Of a stretch of DNA of 64,000 nucleotides, positions 30,079-36,659 are shown one piece after another. The notes under the pieces are model-generated. The model made no database searches and had not been told where the DNA came from. It was given only the letters and a program-made list of their open reading frames with translations. The DNA comes from Massilia sp. BJB1822 (GTDB lineage: Bacteria > Pseudomonadota > Gammaproteobacteria > Burkholderiales > Burkholderiaceae_D). The translations under genes and the position numbers were made by a program. Positions within the stretch are counted from its first letter, which is position 1. Each line of letters opens with the position of its first letter. The stretch spans positions 1-64,000 of the forward strand of contig NZ_JABWEB010000020.1 in NCBI RefSeq assembly GCF_013369485.1, read 5' to 3'.

Positions 30079-30465
30079 ATGATCGGAAAAAAGATTAAAG
30101 TCGTAGCCGTCTACATTCTCATCCTGGCGGCGGGCCTCGGCGTCGGCCTGGGGCTGGCCAGGCTGCCTGCCATGTTCAAGAAGCCTTATGTCGAAGGCAA
30201 TTACGCTGCCTATTTCCCCGATACCCGCACCAAGGTCGTGGTGTATGGCACGGAAACCTGCCCCTTCTGCATTAAAACCCGCGCCTATCTGAAAGAGCGC
30301 AATATCGCTTTCGCCGATTTGTACGTCGACAATTCGGAAAAAGCCAAGAAAGAATTCGGCCAATTGGGCGGTGGTGGCGTGCCCATGATTCTGGTCGGCA
30401 ATCGCCGTATCGAAGGCTTCAATCAAGCCGCTCTCGACGACGCACTGAAAAAGTTCGTTAACTAA
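30079..30465 (+). CDS. Membrane-anchored periplasmic glutaredoxin-like protein, copy 1
   Basis: 128 residues. Short basic start (MIGKKIK), one membrane helix at about 8-27 (VVAVYILILAAGLGVGLGLA), a 25-residue linker, then a glutaredoxin/thioredoxin fold: VVVYGTETCPFC with active site Cys61-Pro-Phe-Cys64, VPMILVGN with the cis-proline at 102, and NRRIEGFNQ. Positive-inside topology puts the domain in the periplasm, unusual for glutaredoxins. It is driven by cassette A and followed by six-cysteine peptides, so oxidation, reduction or isomerisation of their disulfides is a reasonable inference. Copy 2 at 33.7 kb is nearly identical. Confidence 0.87.
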   Translation: MIGKKIKVVAVYILILAAGLGVGLGLARLPAMFKKPYVEGNYAAYFPDTRTKVVVYGTETCPFCIKTRAYLKERNIAFADLYVDNSEKAKKEFGQLGGGGVPMILVGNRRIEGFNQAALDDALKKFVN

Positions 30466-30496
30466 GCATTCACCGATATTTTTGCCGCGCGCAGCG

Positions 30497-30521
30497 GAGC
30501 CGGATTGGAACGATCCGGCTC
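30497..30521 (+). terminator. Stem-loop after glutaredoxin copy 1
   Basis: GAGCCGGAT / ATCCGGCTC perfect 9-bp stem with a 7-nt loop. No U-tract follows, so it may stabilise or partly end the transcript rather than fully terminate it before the next peptide genes. Confidence 0.5.
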
Positions 30522-30633
30522 CGATGGAATCCTGTTGTCTGAAGTTTTTGCTGCACGGGTGGGCCGCCCGGAGCTGTATCAGGCCATCCATTGTCGATTG
30601 ATTGTTGAACCTATCAGAAAAGGAATTTGAGTC

Positions 30634-30819
30634 ATGATGAAAAAAATTGCCTTCTTCGTGTTCGCCGCTGCGACCGCCTTGTCCGCTTCGCTGGCCGGCG
30701 CGGCCACCCCTTTCTACTGTGAAGAGTGCGATACGCGCTTAGAGCAGTGCATGGATTCGCCGTTCCGCCTGTACTGCAACCGCGCATATGCCGAGTGCCG
30801 GGCCACCTGCATTCCATAA
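30634..30819 (+). CDS. Six-cysteine hairpin pre-peptide, copy 2
   Basis: 61 residues (a second in-frame ATG at 30637 gives 60). Signal about 1-23 ending SLAGA. Cysteine pattern C-X2-C-X6-C-X8-C-X6-C-X3-C; the first pair (YCEEC) is one of four CX2C variants in the array. The next copy begins 17 nt after its stop, so they are cotranscribed. Confidence 0.8.
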   Translation: MMKKIAFFVFAAATALSASLAGAATPFYCEECDTRLEQCMDSPFRLYCNRAYAECRATCIP

Positions 30820-30836
30820 AACTGAAAGGAAAAATC

Positions 30837-31028
30837 ATGCATAAGAAAGTTCTGCTCTTCGTCTTTGCTGCCGCCGCCGCGCTGTCCGCATCGTTCGCCG
30901 GCGCCGCCGACCGTGAAACCTGCCTGCAGCGCTGCAGCGATACCCACACGAGCTGTATTGAGGACGGTGTTTACGAAGCGTATATGTGCGACTTCGCGTA
31001 CACAATGTGCCGCCGCAGCTGCCGTTAA
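30837..31028 (+). CDS. Six-cysteine hairpin pre-peptide, copy 3
   Basis: 63 residues from ATG 30837 after GAAAGGA; the longer open frame upstream is copy 2 out of frame. Signal MHKKVLLFVFAAAAALSAS then FAGA. Pattern C-X3-C-X6-C-X10-C-X6-C-X3-C. The C-terminal helix CDFAYTMCRRSCR is near-identical to that of the broken copy just downstream, showing a recent tandem duplication. Confidence 0.8.
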   Translation: MHKKVLLFVFAAAAALSASFAGAADRETCLQRCSDTHTSCIEDGVYEAYMCDFAYTMCRRSCR

Positions 31029-31042
31029 GCAGCTGGGACTTT

Positions 31043-31229
31043 TGCATAGGCAGCTCTGCCCTTCGTGTTTGCCGCCGCCGCGCTATCCGCATCGTTTGCT
31101 GGAGCTGCCGATCGCCCCTCTTGCCTGCGAGATTGCATGGATGCCTATTTCGCGTGTCTGGACCATGGCGGCACCCAGGAGCCAGTGTGCGATTCAGCGT
31201 TCATCATGTGCCGCCGCAACTGCCATTAA
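31043..31229 (+). pseudogene. Broken copy of the hairpin peptide (start lost, 1-nt frameshift)
   Basis: Frame 31062-31229 encodes FVFAAAALSASFAGAADRPS followed by a complete six-cysteine region (CLRDC, CMDAYFAC, loop of 10, CDSAFIMC, CRRNC, H, stop). Compared with copy 3, the ATG is TTG and one base is missing between TGCAT and TTCGT, so the signal start is out of frame, and a TAG precedes the region in frame. A GTG at 31065 could at best give a peptide without the basic signal start. Too short to be picked up as an ordinary open frame. Confidence 0.8.
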
Positions 31230-31328
31230 GGCGGATGGTTTAGGAGGCGATCCCGCCGTATTTTCCGCACGCTGCGCAAGGGACAGCGGCGTTGCGGCCG
31301 TAACTATGTCCCGGATGGAAAAAAGATC

Positions 31329-31517
31329 ATGAAAAAACTGGGTATCTTCCTGTTCGCCGCCGCCTGCTCCTTCTCCGCACTGGCGAATGGTGGCAGCGCT
31401 TTTGAGCGCTGCGAGCAGAACTGCCACAACGTTTACAATTACTGCGAGTGGAAAGGCCTGAGCGACAACTGCGCCGGCGAACTGGGCGTCTGCCTGATGA
31501 GCTGCGAAGGCCTGTAA
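31329..31517 (+). CDS. Six-cysteine hairpin pre-peptide, copy 4
   Basis: 62 residues. Signal about 1-19 (MKKLGIFLFAAACSFSALA), nearly the same as copy 1. Pattern C-X3-C-X6-C-X8-C-X6-C-X3-C; the second X6 is AGELGV, lacking the usual aromatic. A terminator follows, separating it from the M48 gene. Confidence 0.78.
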   Translation: MKKLGIFLFAAACSFSALANGGSAFERCEQNCHNVYNYCEWKGLSDNCAGELGVCLMSCEGL

Positions 31518-31560
31518 GCCGCTTCCCGCGCGGCGGCCTGTTGGCCCACCGCACGACAAG

Positions 31561-31592
31561 AAAACGCCGCAATCCGCGGCGTTTTGTTTTTC
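31561..31592 (+). terminator. Rho-independent terminator after copy 4
   Basis: AAAACGCCGC / GCGGCGTTTT stem with AATCC loop, followed by GTTTTT. Ends the first peptide block. Confidence 0.85.
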
Positions 31593-31603
31593 AGCACCAT
31601 TCC

Positions 31604-31650
31604 TTGCATGCCGCTCCGTGCTGGCTATATTGATATAAACAGTTTATATC
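31604..31650 (+). promoter_or_regulatory. Promoter with 19-nt palindromic operator before the M48 gene
   Basis: TTGCAT (31604-31609), 16-nt spacer, TATATT (31626-31631), immediately followed by a perfect palindrome GATATAAAC-A-GTTTATATC at 31632-31650, 9 nt before the ATG. A dimeric repressor bound here would block the promoter. Confidence 0.6.
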
Positions 31651-31659
31651 GAGGCGGCC

Positions 31660-32412
31660 ATGAAGATCGTCGCTCTGCTGCTGGCACCCTGCCTGGCGCT
31701 TGCGTTATGCGCGGGCGCACGCGGGCAGGTGCCTGATTCAGGCCGCTGGCAGGAGCTGCGCTACGCATCCGAGGAGGTGGCGCTGGCGATGGAGGATCGC
31801 TATATCAGCCAGGTGGTCGAGCTGGCGGCGCAAGGGCGGTTGGACGAGGACCGCCCGCTGCTGCGGCGCCTGCAGGCAATCGGCGCGGGCCTGCTGCAGG
31901 CGGCGGCTGAATTGAAGCCGGAAAGCGCGCAATGGGACTGGGAATTCCACGTGACCAGCGCACCCGAAGTCGATGCCATCTGCCTGGCCGGCGGCAAAAT
32001 TCTGGTCGGCGCCGCTTTCGTCGGCCGCCTGATGCTGGACGATGGCGAGCTGGCGACCTTGTTGGGCCATGAGATTGCCCATGCCGTGGCCGAGCACCAC
32101 CGCGAAACCCTGTCCGAAGCCTTGCTGCTGATCCGTCCCTATGCCTTGCCTCCGGACGTGATGCTGGAGCGGCTCGATTCCGACCTTTCTCTGCAGCTGC
32201 GCCTGTCCCGCCTCAGTCATCTGCAAGAGCGCGAAGCCGACCAGCTGGGCATGGTGCTGGCCCACCGCGCCGGCTGGCCTGCGCGCGCCATGGTCAGCTT
32301 CTACCGCAAGCTGGCGGCCGAGGAGGGCGCTCCCGCCTTGTTGGGCGCCTATCCCATTGCCTGGGCGCGCCAGACTACCGCGCGCGGCATGGCCCGTCTG
32401 TTTGGCGAATAG
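31660..32412 (+). CDS. M48-family zinc metallopeptidase, exported
   Basis: 250 residues. Signal about 1-22 (KIVALLLAPCLALALCAGA). Zinc site HEIAH at 137-141 in LLGHEIAHAVAEHH, with the third ligand in EREADQLGM at about 190-198: a complete active site. Relatives (BepA, LoiP, YcaL) trim or refold outer-membrane and periplasmic proteins, BepA in connection with disulfide isomers. It lies inside the peptide array under its own operator, so a role in peptide maturation or quality control is possible but unproven. Confidence 0.85.
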   Translation: MKIVALLLAPCLALALCAGARGQVPDSGRWQELRYASEEVALAMEDRYISQVVELAAQGRLDEDRPLLRRLQAIGAGLLQAAAELKPESAQWDWEFHVTSAPEVDAICLAGGKILVGAAFVGRLMLDDGELATLLGHEIAHAVAEHHRETLSEALLLIRPYALPPDVMLERLDSDLSLQLRLSRLSHLQEREADQLGMVLAHRAGWPARAMVSFYRKLAAEEGAPALLGAYPIAWARQTTARGMARLFGE

Positions 32413-32427
32413 ATGGGCTTGAAATTA

Positions 32428-32512
32428 CTATTAAATCAATAGCTTCTTATTTTTTATCTCTTAGGCAAAATTGCATGAATTTCTTGACATGGCGTTTTTG
32501 CTGATTTATTGT
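32428..32512 (+). promoter_or_regulatory. Array promoter cassette B
   Basis: CTATTAAATCAATAG (32428-32442, one mismatch to a perfect palindrome), 41 nt, TTGACA (32484-32489), 17-nt spacer, TATTGT (32507-32512). The about 110 nt that follow resemble those after cassette C. The glutaredoxin gene expected downstream is missing except for a scrap. Confidence 0.8.
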
Positions 32513-32626
32513 GGCCTTGGCGAAATTGTTGCCAAATGTAAAATGCGGCTGGAGCAGAAGTAAATGCGGTTTGAACGGCGCCATTGCATGCCAGCCTGCC
32601 GTTATTAATTCAGCATACGAGGTGGA

Positions 32627-32674
32627 TTTTCGTAAGAAAATTTTGCCTGGAAACTGAAGAAGTTCGCTAAGTAA
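32627..32674 (+). pseudogene. Remnant of a peptide start fused to a glutaredoxin tail
   Basis: GTAAGAAAATTTTGCC aligns with the ATGCTAAAAAAATTTTCC of the broken copy at 33465, and AAACTGAAGAAGTTCGCTAA (32651-32670) with the last codons of glutaredoxin copy 2 (LKKFAN, stop). An internal deletion between a peptide gene and a glutaredoxin gene explains it. The rest of the 32413-32766 gap is the promoter cassette and a stem-loop. Confidence 0.6.
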
Positions 32675-32701
32675 ATATATCCCAGGGTTTCAGAAAAGCG
32701 C

Positions 32702-32738
32702 CGCCAGATACCGGACAGTCTGGCGCGGGGACTTTTTT
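32702..32738 (+). terminator. Stem-loop with U-tract before copies 5-6
   Basis: CGCCAGA / TCTGGCG stem around ACCGGACAG, then CGGGGAC and six T. Same element recurs at 34064-34087 and, diverged, at 36896-36920, each time before a peptide gene. An attenuator or partial terminator is likely. Confidence 0.55.
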
Positions 32739-32766
32739 CGTCCGTATTTTTATGGAGATGGGCATT

Positions 32767-32952
32767 ATGCTGAGAAAACTAGGTTTCTTCATTTTTGCGA
32801 TGGCGATGGGCAGCGGCTTGGCACTGGCTTCCAACAACTACTGCCCCGGCGATTGCTTCGAGGCTTACGAGTCCTGCCTGGACAGCGGTGTGCAGAAACC
32901 GTCGGTCTGCCTGCGCAACTATCAGTATTGCCAAGTTCATTGCGCACCTTAA
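32767..32952 (+). CDS. Six-cysteine hairpin pre-peptide, copy 5
   Basis: 61 residues from ATG 32767; an in-frame ATG 15 nt earlier is less likely because GGAG sits between them. Signal about 1-21 (MLRKLGFFIFAMAMGSGLAL). Pattern C-X3-C-X6-C-X10-C-X6-C-X3-C. It is a close paralog of copy 7: same signal, same CLRNY second helix. Copy 6 starts 16 nt after the stop, exactly as copy 8 follows copy 7. Confidence 0.8.
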   Translation: MLRKLGFFIFAMAMGSGLALASNNYCPGDCFEAYESCLDSGVQKPSVCLRNYQYCQVHCAP

Positions 32953-32968
32953 ATAGGAGGAAAATCTG

Positions 32969-33172
32969 ATGCTGAAAAAAATCGCTTTCTTTGTTTTTGC
33001 GTTGGGACTGGGAACGGCCTACGCCGCATCCAGCCAGGAATACATGCTGTGCCTCGACGATTGCAGCGCAAGCTGGGAGGGGTGCCGCTCGAATCCGACT
33101 TGGCTCGACCCCAATGCCTGCCACAATCAGCTATTGCGTTGTAACTTCAATTGCAAGCAGATCTATGGCTAA
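32969..33172 (+). CDS. Six-cysteine hairpin pre-peptide, copy 6
   Basis: 67 residues after a TAGGAGG ribosome site. Signal about 1-20 (MLKKIAFFVFALGLGTAYA). Pattern C-X3-C-X6-C-X11-C-X6-C-X3-C with the longest loop class and tryptophan at the conserved aromatic position (SASWEG). Paralog of copy 8. Confidence 0.8.
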   Translation: MLKKIAFFVFALGLGTAYAASSQEYMLCLDDCSASWEGCRSNPTWLDPNACHNQLLRCNFNCKQIYG

Positions 33173-33261
33173 TTGCCAGTAGCTTTTTTCGCGCCGGGAC
33201 CGCTCTTCCGCGCAAGCCGGAAGGCTGGTCCCGCACTTCTGCAAGCGCTGCAATGAAATTA

Positions 33262-33348
33262 CTATTAAATTAATAGCGTCGCATTTTTAATGAGAATTTC
33301 TTCTATTCTCATGAATTTCTTGACACAGCTTTTTTGCTGTTTTATTGT
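33262..33348 (+). promoter_or_regulatory. Array promoter cassette C
   Basis: Perfect palindrome CTATTAAATTAATAG (33262-33276), 43 nt, TTGACA (33320-33325), 17-nt spacer, TATTGT (33343-33348). It drives the broken peptide at 33465, glutaredoxin copy 2 and peptide copies 7-8. The 33173-33652 gap contains only this cassette, its leader and the broken copy. Confidence 0.8.
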
Positions 33349-33464
33349 GGCCTTGGCGGAATTATTGCCAAATAAAAAATGTCGTCGGAATGAAAATAAT
33401 TGATGTTTGAACGGCTTTGCATCACGCAGTTGGCGCCGTTGATAATTCAAAATACGAGACAAAA

Positions 33465-33545
33465 ATGCTAAAAAAATTTTCCATCTTTGTACCCGCGCTG
33501 GGTTCGAGCACTTCCTGCACTACCGCTTGCCTCCCTGCCACATAA
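33465..33545 (+). pseudogene. Truncated hairpin peptide gene (signal plus first CX3C)
   Basis: ATG 33465 opens MLKKFSIFVPALGSSTS, then CTTAC-LPAT and stop. The signal start matches copies 6 and 8, a proline interrupts the hydrophobic core, and only the first CX3C pair remains; the other four cysteines are gone. It directly follows cassette C, so a transcribed 26-residue remnant is possible. Confidence 0.65.
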
Positions 33546-33652
33546 GCGCTTAGTTCTCTTTTAAAAGCCTTTTTAAGGCTGCAAGGCTTTCATGGCCTGC
33601 GGCATGGCTTCCTGTTTTTAAAATTTTTGTGTTTGGGAATAGAGGTAGACAA

Positions 33653-34039
33653 ATGATCGGTAAAAAACTGAAAACGGCAGCGGCATATGTGGTGATTTTG
33701 GCGGCAGGTCTGGGGGCGGGGCTGGCAATCGCCAAGCTGCCCGCCATGTTCAAGAAGCCTTATGTCGAAGGCAACTACGCAGCCTACTTCCCCGACACCG
33801 CGACCAAAGTGGTGGTGTATGGCACGGAAACCTGTCCCTTCTGCATCAAGACCCGCGCCTATCTGAAGGAACACAATATCGCTTTCGCCGATCTGTATGT
33901 CGACCAGTCCGAGAAGGCCAAGAAGGAATTCGCGCAACTGGGCGGCGGTGGCGTACCCATGATCCTCATCGGCAACCGCCGCATCGAAGGCTTCAATCAG
34001 GCAGCCGTCGAGGATGCGCTGAAGAAGTTCGCTAACTAA
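33653..34039 (+). CDS. Membrane-anchored periplasmic glutaredoxin-like protein, copy 2
   Basis: 128 residues, same length as copy 1 and nearly identical from residue 28 on, including GTETCPFC (Cys61, Cys64) and GVPMILIGNRRIEGFNQ. The N-terminal helix differs more (AAAYVVILAAGLGAGLAIA). Start at 33653 after AGAGG. A stem-loop and peptide copies 7-8 follow, giving the module promoter-glutaredoxin-hairpin-two peptides. Conservation of the catalytic half while the peptides diverge suggests the enzyme is under purifying constraint. Confidence 0.87.
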   Translation: MIGKKLKTAAAYVVILAAGLGAGLAIAKLPAMFKKPYVEGNYAAYFPDTATKVVVYGTETCPFCIKTRAYLKEHNIAFADLYVDQSEKAKKEFAQLGGGGVPMILIGNRRIEGFNQAAVEDALKKFAN

Positions 34040-34063
34040 TCCTTTCGCCACGTCAGAAAACGG

Positions 34064-34087
34064 CGCCAGATACCGGACGGTCTGGCG
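34064..34087 (+). terminator. Stem-loop between glutaredoxin copy 2 and copy 7
   Basis: CGCCAGA-TACCGGACGG-TCTGGCG, the same element as at 32702 but without a T-run. Probably a processing or attenuation structure that sets peptide versus enzyme levels. Confidence 0.5.
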
Positions 34088-34131
34088 TTGCGGGAGTTCT
34101 ATCGTCCGCACTTTTCACTAGGAGATAAAAC

Positions 34132-34320
34132 ATGCTGAAAAAACTGGGTTTCTTTATTTTTGCGATGGCGATGGGCAGCGGCTTTGCGTTCGCAGCCAAC
34201 GAAGATTGCGCGAGCGATTGCTTCGATTTTTACCAATCCTGCCTGGACAACGGTTGGCCTAAACCACCGACTTGCCTGCGCAACTACAAGCAATGCCTGG
34301 CGTACTGCAACGCCAACTAA
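34132..34320 (+). CDS. Six-cysteine hairpin pre-peptide, copy 7
   Basis: 62 residues after TAGGAGA. Signal MLKKLGFFIFAMAMGSGFAF to about 21. Pattern C-X3-C-X6-C-X10-C-X6-C-X3-C. Shares MLxKLGFFIFAMAMGSG and CLRNYxxC with copy 5; the exposed loop (DNGWPKPPT) differs clearly. Confidence 0.8.
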   Translation: MLKKLGFFIFAMAMGSGFAFAANEDCASDCFDFYQSCLDNGWPKPPTCLRNYKQCLAYCNAN

Positions 34321-34336
34321 GCGAAAGGGGCAGTCT

Positions 34337-34540
34337 GTGTTGAAAAAAATCGCTTTCTTTGTCTTCGCGCTGGGCCTGGGCTCGTCCTACGCTTCCGCCA
34401 ATCTGGGCTATGAGCTGTGCGTCGACAGCTGCGAGGCGAGCTGGGAAATGTGCCGGGGAATACCGCAGCGTCCAGGCTCGCAAGCCTGTGTGCGCGAGCT
34501 GGATCGCTGCCGCGCGCAGTGCGCAGTGAAATATCCCTAA
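34337..34540 (+). CDS. Six-cysteine hairpin pre-peptide, copy 8 (GTG start)
   Basis: 67 residues. No in-frame ATG precedes the signal, so GTG at 34337 (after AAAGGGG) is the start; the alternative TTG is the next codon. Signal LKKIAFFVFALGLGSSYASA. Pattern C-X3-C-X6-C-X11-C-X6-C-X3-C, Trp at the aromatic position (EASWEM) as in copy 6. Ends the module at a strong terminator. Confidence 0.8.
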   Translation: MLKKIAFFVFALGLGSSYASANLGYELCVDSCEASWEMCRGIPQRPGSQACVRELDRCRAQCAVKYP

Positions 34541-34549
34541 ATGAAAATA

Positions 34550-34583
34550 GGGGCGCCGTTCCTGAACGGCGCCCCTTGTCTTT
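34550..34583. terminator. Strong bidirectional terminator
   Basis: Perfect 11-bp stem GGGGCGCCGTT / AACGGCGCCCC with CCTG loop. It separates copy 8 (plus) from the SGNH hydrolase gene (minus), which ends inside it. Confidence 0.9.
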
Positions 34584-35877
34584 AGCGGGATAGTGCAGAG
34601 TTTTTGAACAAGGCTGGCAGATCGATGGCGTTGGCCATGGCCTGGAAGCCGGCATCGTTGGGATGCAGATGGTCGCCGGAATCGTAGGCGGGCAGCAGGC
34701 GCTCGGGATGGGCGGGATCGCGCAGCACGGCATCGAAATCGGCCACGGCATCGAAGGCGCCGCTGTTGCGGATCCAGTCGTTGACCTGGCGCCGCAAGGC
34801 GTCCTTGGCCGGCGAGTCGTAGCCCGTGATCGGCGTGCCGCTCAGCGCGTTGGCGAATGGCGGCAGCGTGGCGCCGACTACGCGCAACTGGCGCTGACGG
34901 GCGCGTTCGATGACCAGGCGGTAGCCGGCGATCAGGCGTTCGGCCGTCATGGCTGCTTCCTTGGGCGCCAGGGCGCTGCCGGGCCAACCGATATCGTTGG
35001 TGCCGAGCATGAGGACGAGGGCGCCGGCGTGGGGCTGGTCGAGCACATCCTGCTGCAGGCGATCGGCGGCTTTGACGCCCATGCCGTCGCTCAGCAGACG
35101 GGCGCCGGAAATGCCGGCATTCGCCACGCCGGCGGGAATGCCTTGCTGCGCCAGACGCGCGGCGAGGTAGTCGGGCCAGCGGCGGTTGCGGTCGGGCGTG
35201 GAGCCGTTGCCGTCGGTGATGGAGTCGCCCAGGGTGACGATGGTGAAAGCGGCATGTGCCGGGCCATCCACCTGAACGGAATTGAGGAAGGTGCGTCCTT
35301 GCAGCGGCAGGCTGGCGGGCAGGGTGGCGGCGCCGGCGAGGTTGCCGGCAGCAATAAAGCCGGTCTGCTGCGCACCCCAGTGGAAGGTGCTGAGCGGCGC
35401 GGCCTGCGGCAGCCAAGCGGAAATGCTCAGGCGCTGCAAGGCTTGCACCGGGTAGGGTAGGGGATCGCTGGTGGCGACGGCGCCGGGCGCCACGGTCACG
35501 CCGGGCTGGCCGCCAAAGCTCAGGGCGCGGCTGCTGGCGGCGTCGATGGCGGAAGTGGCCGCTTGCGCATCGCTGTCGCTGCCTGCCGTGCGCGCGACTT
35601 GCGCGGCGCCGATGACCAGCGGCGTGCTGCCGTAGCGGTTGGAGAAGGTGACGCGCAGTTGCGCGCCGCCGCTGCTGAGACGCAGCACTTCGCGCACGGT
35701 TTGCTGCTGCAGTTTGGCCGGCATATTGGTCGGCAGGATGAAATCGGCATCCCAGGCGGGATGCGCGGCGCTATACCAGCTGGTCTGCCACTGCGTCTCT
35801 GCGGCGGCGGCATGGTGCAGCGGAATGGCAAGTGCCGCCAGCATGGCAGCGGTAGCGAATGGTCGAGACAGAAACAT
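34582..35877 (-). CDS. Secreted SGNH/GDSL hydrolase
   Basis: 431 residues. Signal about 1-26. Residues about 28-205 form a beta-rich N-terminal region seen in large SGNH esterases. The catalytic blocks are GDSITDG with Ser219, the glycine block NAGISGAR near 253-260, GTND with Asn294, and DHLHPN with Asp402/His405: complete. Likely an esterase acting on acyl or acetyl groups of polysaccharides or lipids. It is the only minus-strand gene inside the array, so probably an interrupting gene rather than part of the system. Confidence 0.87.
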   Translation of the reverse strand: MFLSRPFATAAMLAALAIPLHHAAAAETQWQTSWYSAAHPAWDADFILPTNMPAKLQQQTVREVLRLSSGGAQLRVTFSNRYGSTPLVIGAAQVARTAGSDSDAQAATSAIDAASSRALSFGGQPGVTVAPGAVATSDPLPYPVQALQRLSISAWLPQAAPLSTFHWGAQQTGFIAAGNLAGAATLPASLPLQGRTFLNSVQVDGPAHAAFTIVTLGDSITDGNGSTPDRNRRWPDYLAARLAQQGIPAGVANAGISGARLLSDGMGVKAADRLQQDVLDQPHAGALVLMLGTNDIGWPGSALAPKEAAMTAERLIAGYRLVIERARQRQLRVVGATLPPFANALSGTPITGYDSPAKDALRRQVNDWIRNSGAFDAVADFDAVLRDPAHPERLLPAYDSGDHLHPNDAGFQAMANAIDLPALFKNSALSR

Positions 35878-36043
35878 GAAGCTTTCTCCGTAGTGAACAA
35901 GGATGGAGGAAGCTTAGCTAATACGATTTCATGCGAGAAGACGGCGCAAGCGACTAAGGCCTATTCTCATTTGGAATGGGTGGCGTTAAAGGACAGGCGC
36001 TATCCGGAACAACCTTTGTGTCCATACTAAAAAGGGAAATCCA

Positions 36044-36226
36044 ATGCTGAAGAAAATCGCTTTCATTTTTGCTCTCGGGGTGAGCGCTTCCTACGCCATG
36101 GCGGCTGGCTCCTGCGAAGGGCAATGCGCCGAGAAGTTCGCCTTCTGCAATGCGCACGGCAAACCGCCGGGCTTGTGCAGCATGGAGTACCGCAACTGCA
36201 TCGACCGCTGCGATTTCGGCGTCTGA
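36044..36226 (+). CDS. Six-cysteine hairpin pre-peptide, copy 9
   Basis: 60 residues. Signal about 1-20 (MLKKIAFIFALGVSASYAMA). Pattern C-X3-C-X6-C-X9-C-X6-C-X3-C; phenylalanine at the first aromatic position, tyrosine at the second (SMEYRN). First of five peptides in 1.1 kb with short gaps (22, 14, 22 and 107 nt). No cassette-type promoter is visible in the 166 nt upstream. Confidence 0.8.
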   Translation: MLKKIAFIFALGVSASYAMAAGSCEGQCAEKFAFCNAHGKPPGLCSMEYRNCIDRCDFGV

Positions 36227-36248
36227 AACTGATCCCAAGGAGAATCCC

Positions 36249-36443
36249 ATGTTCAAAAAACTGGCCTTGTTTATGTTTGCCGCCGCTGCCGCCCTGTCGG
36301 CATCGATTGCCACCGCCTATCCCAATTGCCGGGCCCAGTGCTACATCGACTACCGTGCCTGCATCAGCGCCGGCGATGATGCGAGGGAATGCCGTGTCGA
36401 TCTGATCCAGTGCTACCACGCTTGCGATTATCCGCAGAACTGA
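36249..36443 (+). CDS. Six-cysteine hairpin pre-peptide, copy 10
   Basis: 64 residues from ATG 36249 after AAGGAGA. Signal of the MFKKLALFMFAAAAALSAS class. Pattern C-X3-C-X6-C-X9-C-X6-C-X3-C with helix 1 RAQCYIDYRAC. The MFKK and MLKK signal classes alternate along this block, implying duplication of two-gene units. Confidence 0.8.
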   Translation: MFKKLALFMFAAAAALSASIATAYPNCRAQCYIDYRACISAGDDARECRVDLIQCYHACDYPQN

Positions 36444-36457
36444 GGGAGGGCAAGGCA

Positions 36458-36637
36458 ATGCTCCGAAAAATTGCTTTCATTTTTGCATTGGGTCTGAGTG
36501 CTTCTTATGGCACTGCGAATGCGATGTCGCCATGCGAGCAGATCTGCGAAGAGAATTTCCAGTTATGCAGCAGTAACGGCCAGGATCCGGATCGTTGCCT
36601 GGCTTGGCTGAATGCCTGCGTCCAGATCTGCCCTTAA
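36458..36637 (+). CDS. Six-cysteine hairpin pre-peptide, copy 11
   Basis: 59 residues from ATG 36458 after GAGGGAGGG. Signal MLRKIAFIFALGLSASYGTA. Pattern C-X3-C-X6-C-X9-C-X6-C-X3-C. Helix 1 (CEQICEENFQLC) is nearly the same as in copy 19 three kilobases away; both end directly after the sixth cysteine plus proline. Confidence 0.8.
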   Translation: MLRKIAFIFALGLSASYGTANAMSPCEQICEENFQLCSSNGQDPDRCLAWLNACVQICP

Positions 36638-36659
36638 TCAGATACAAACAGGAGACAAA

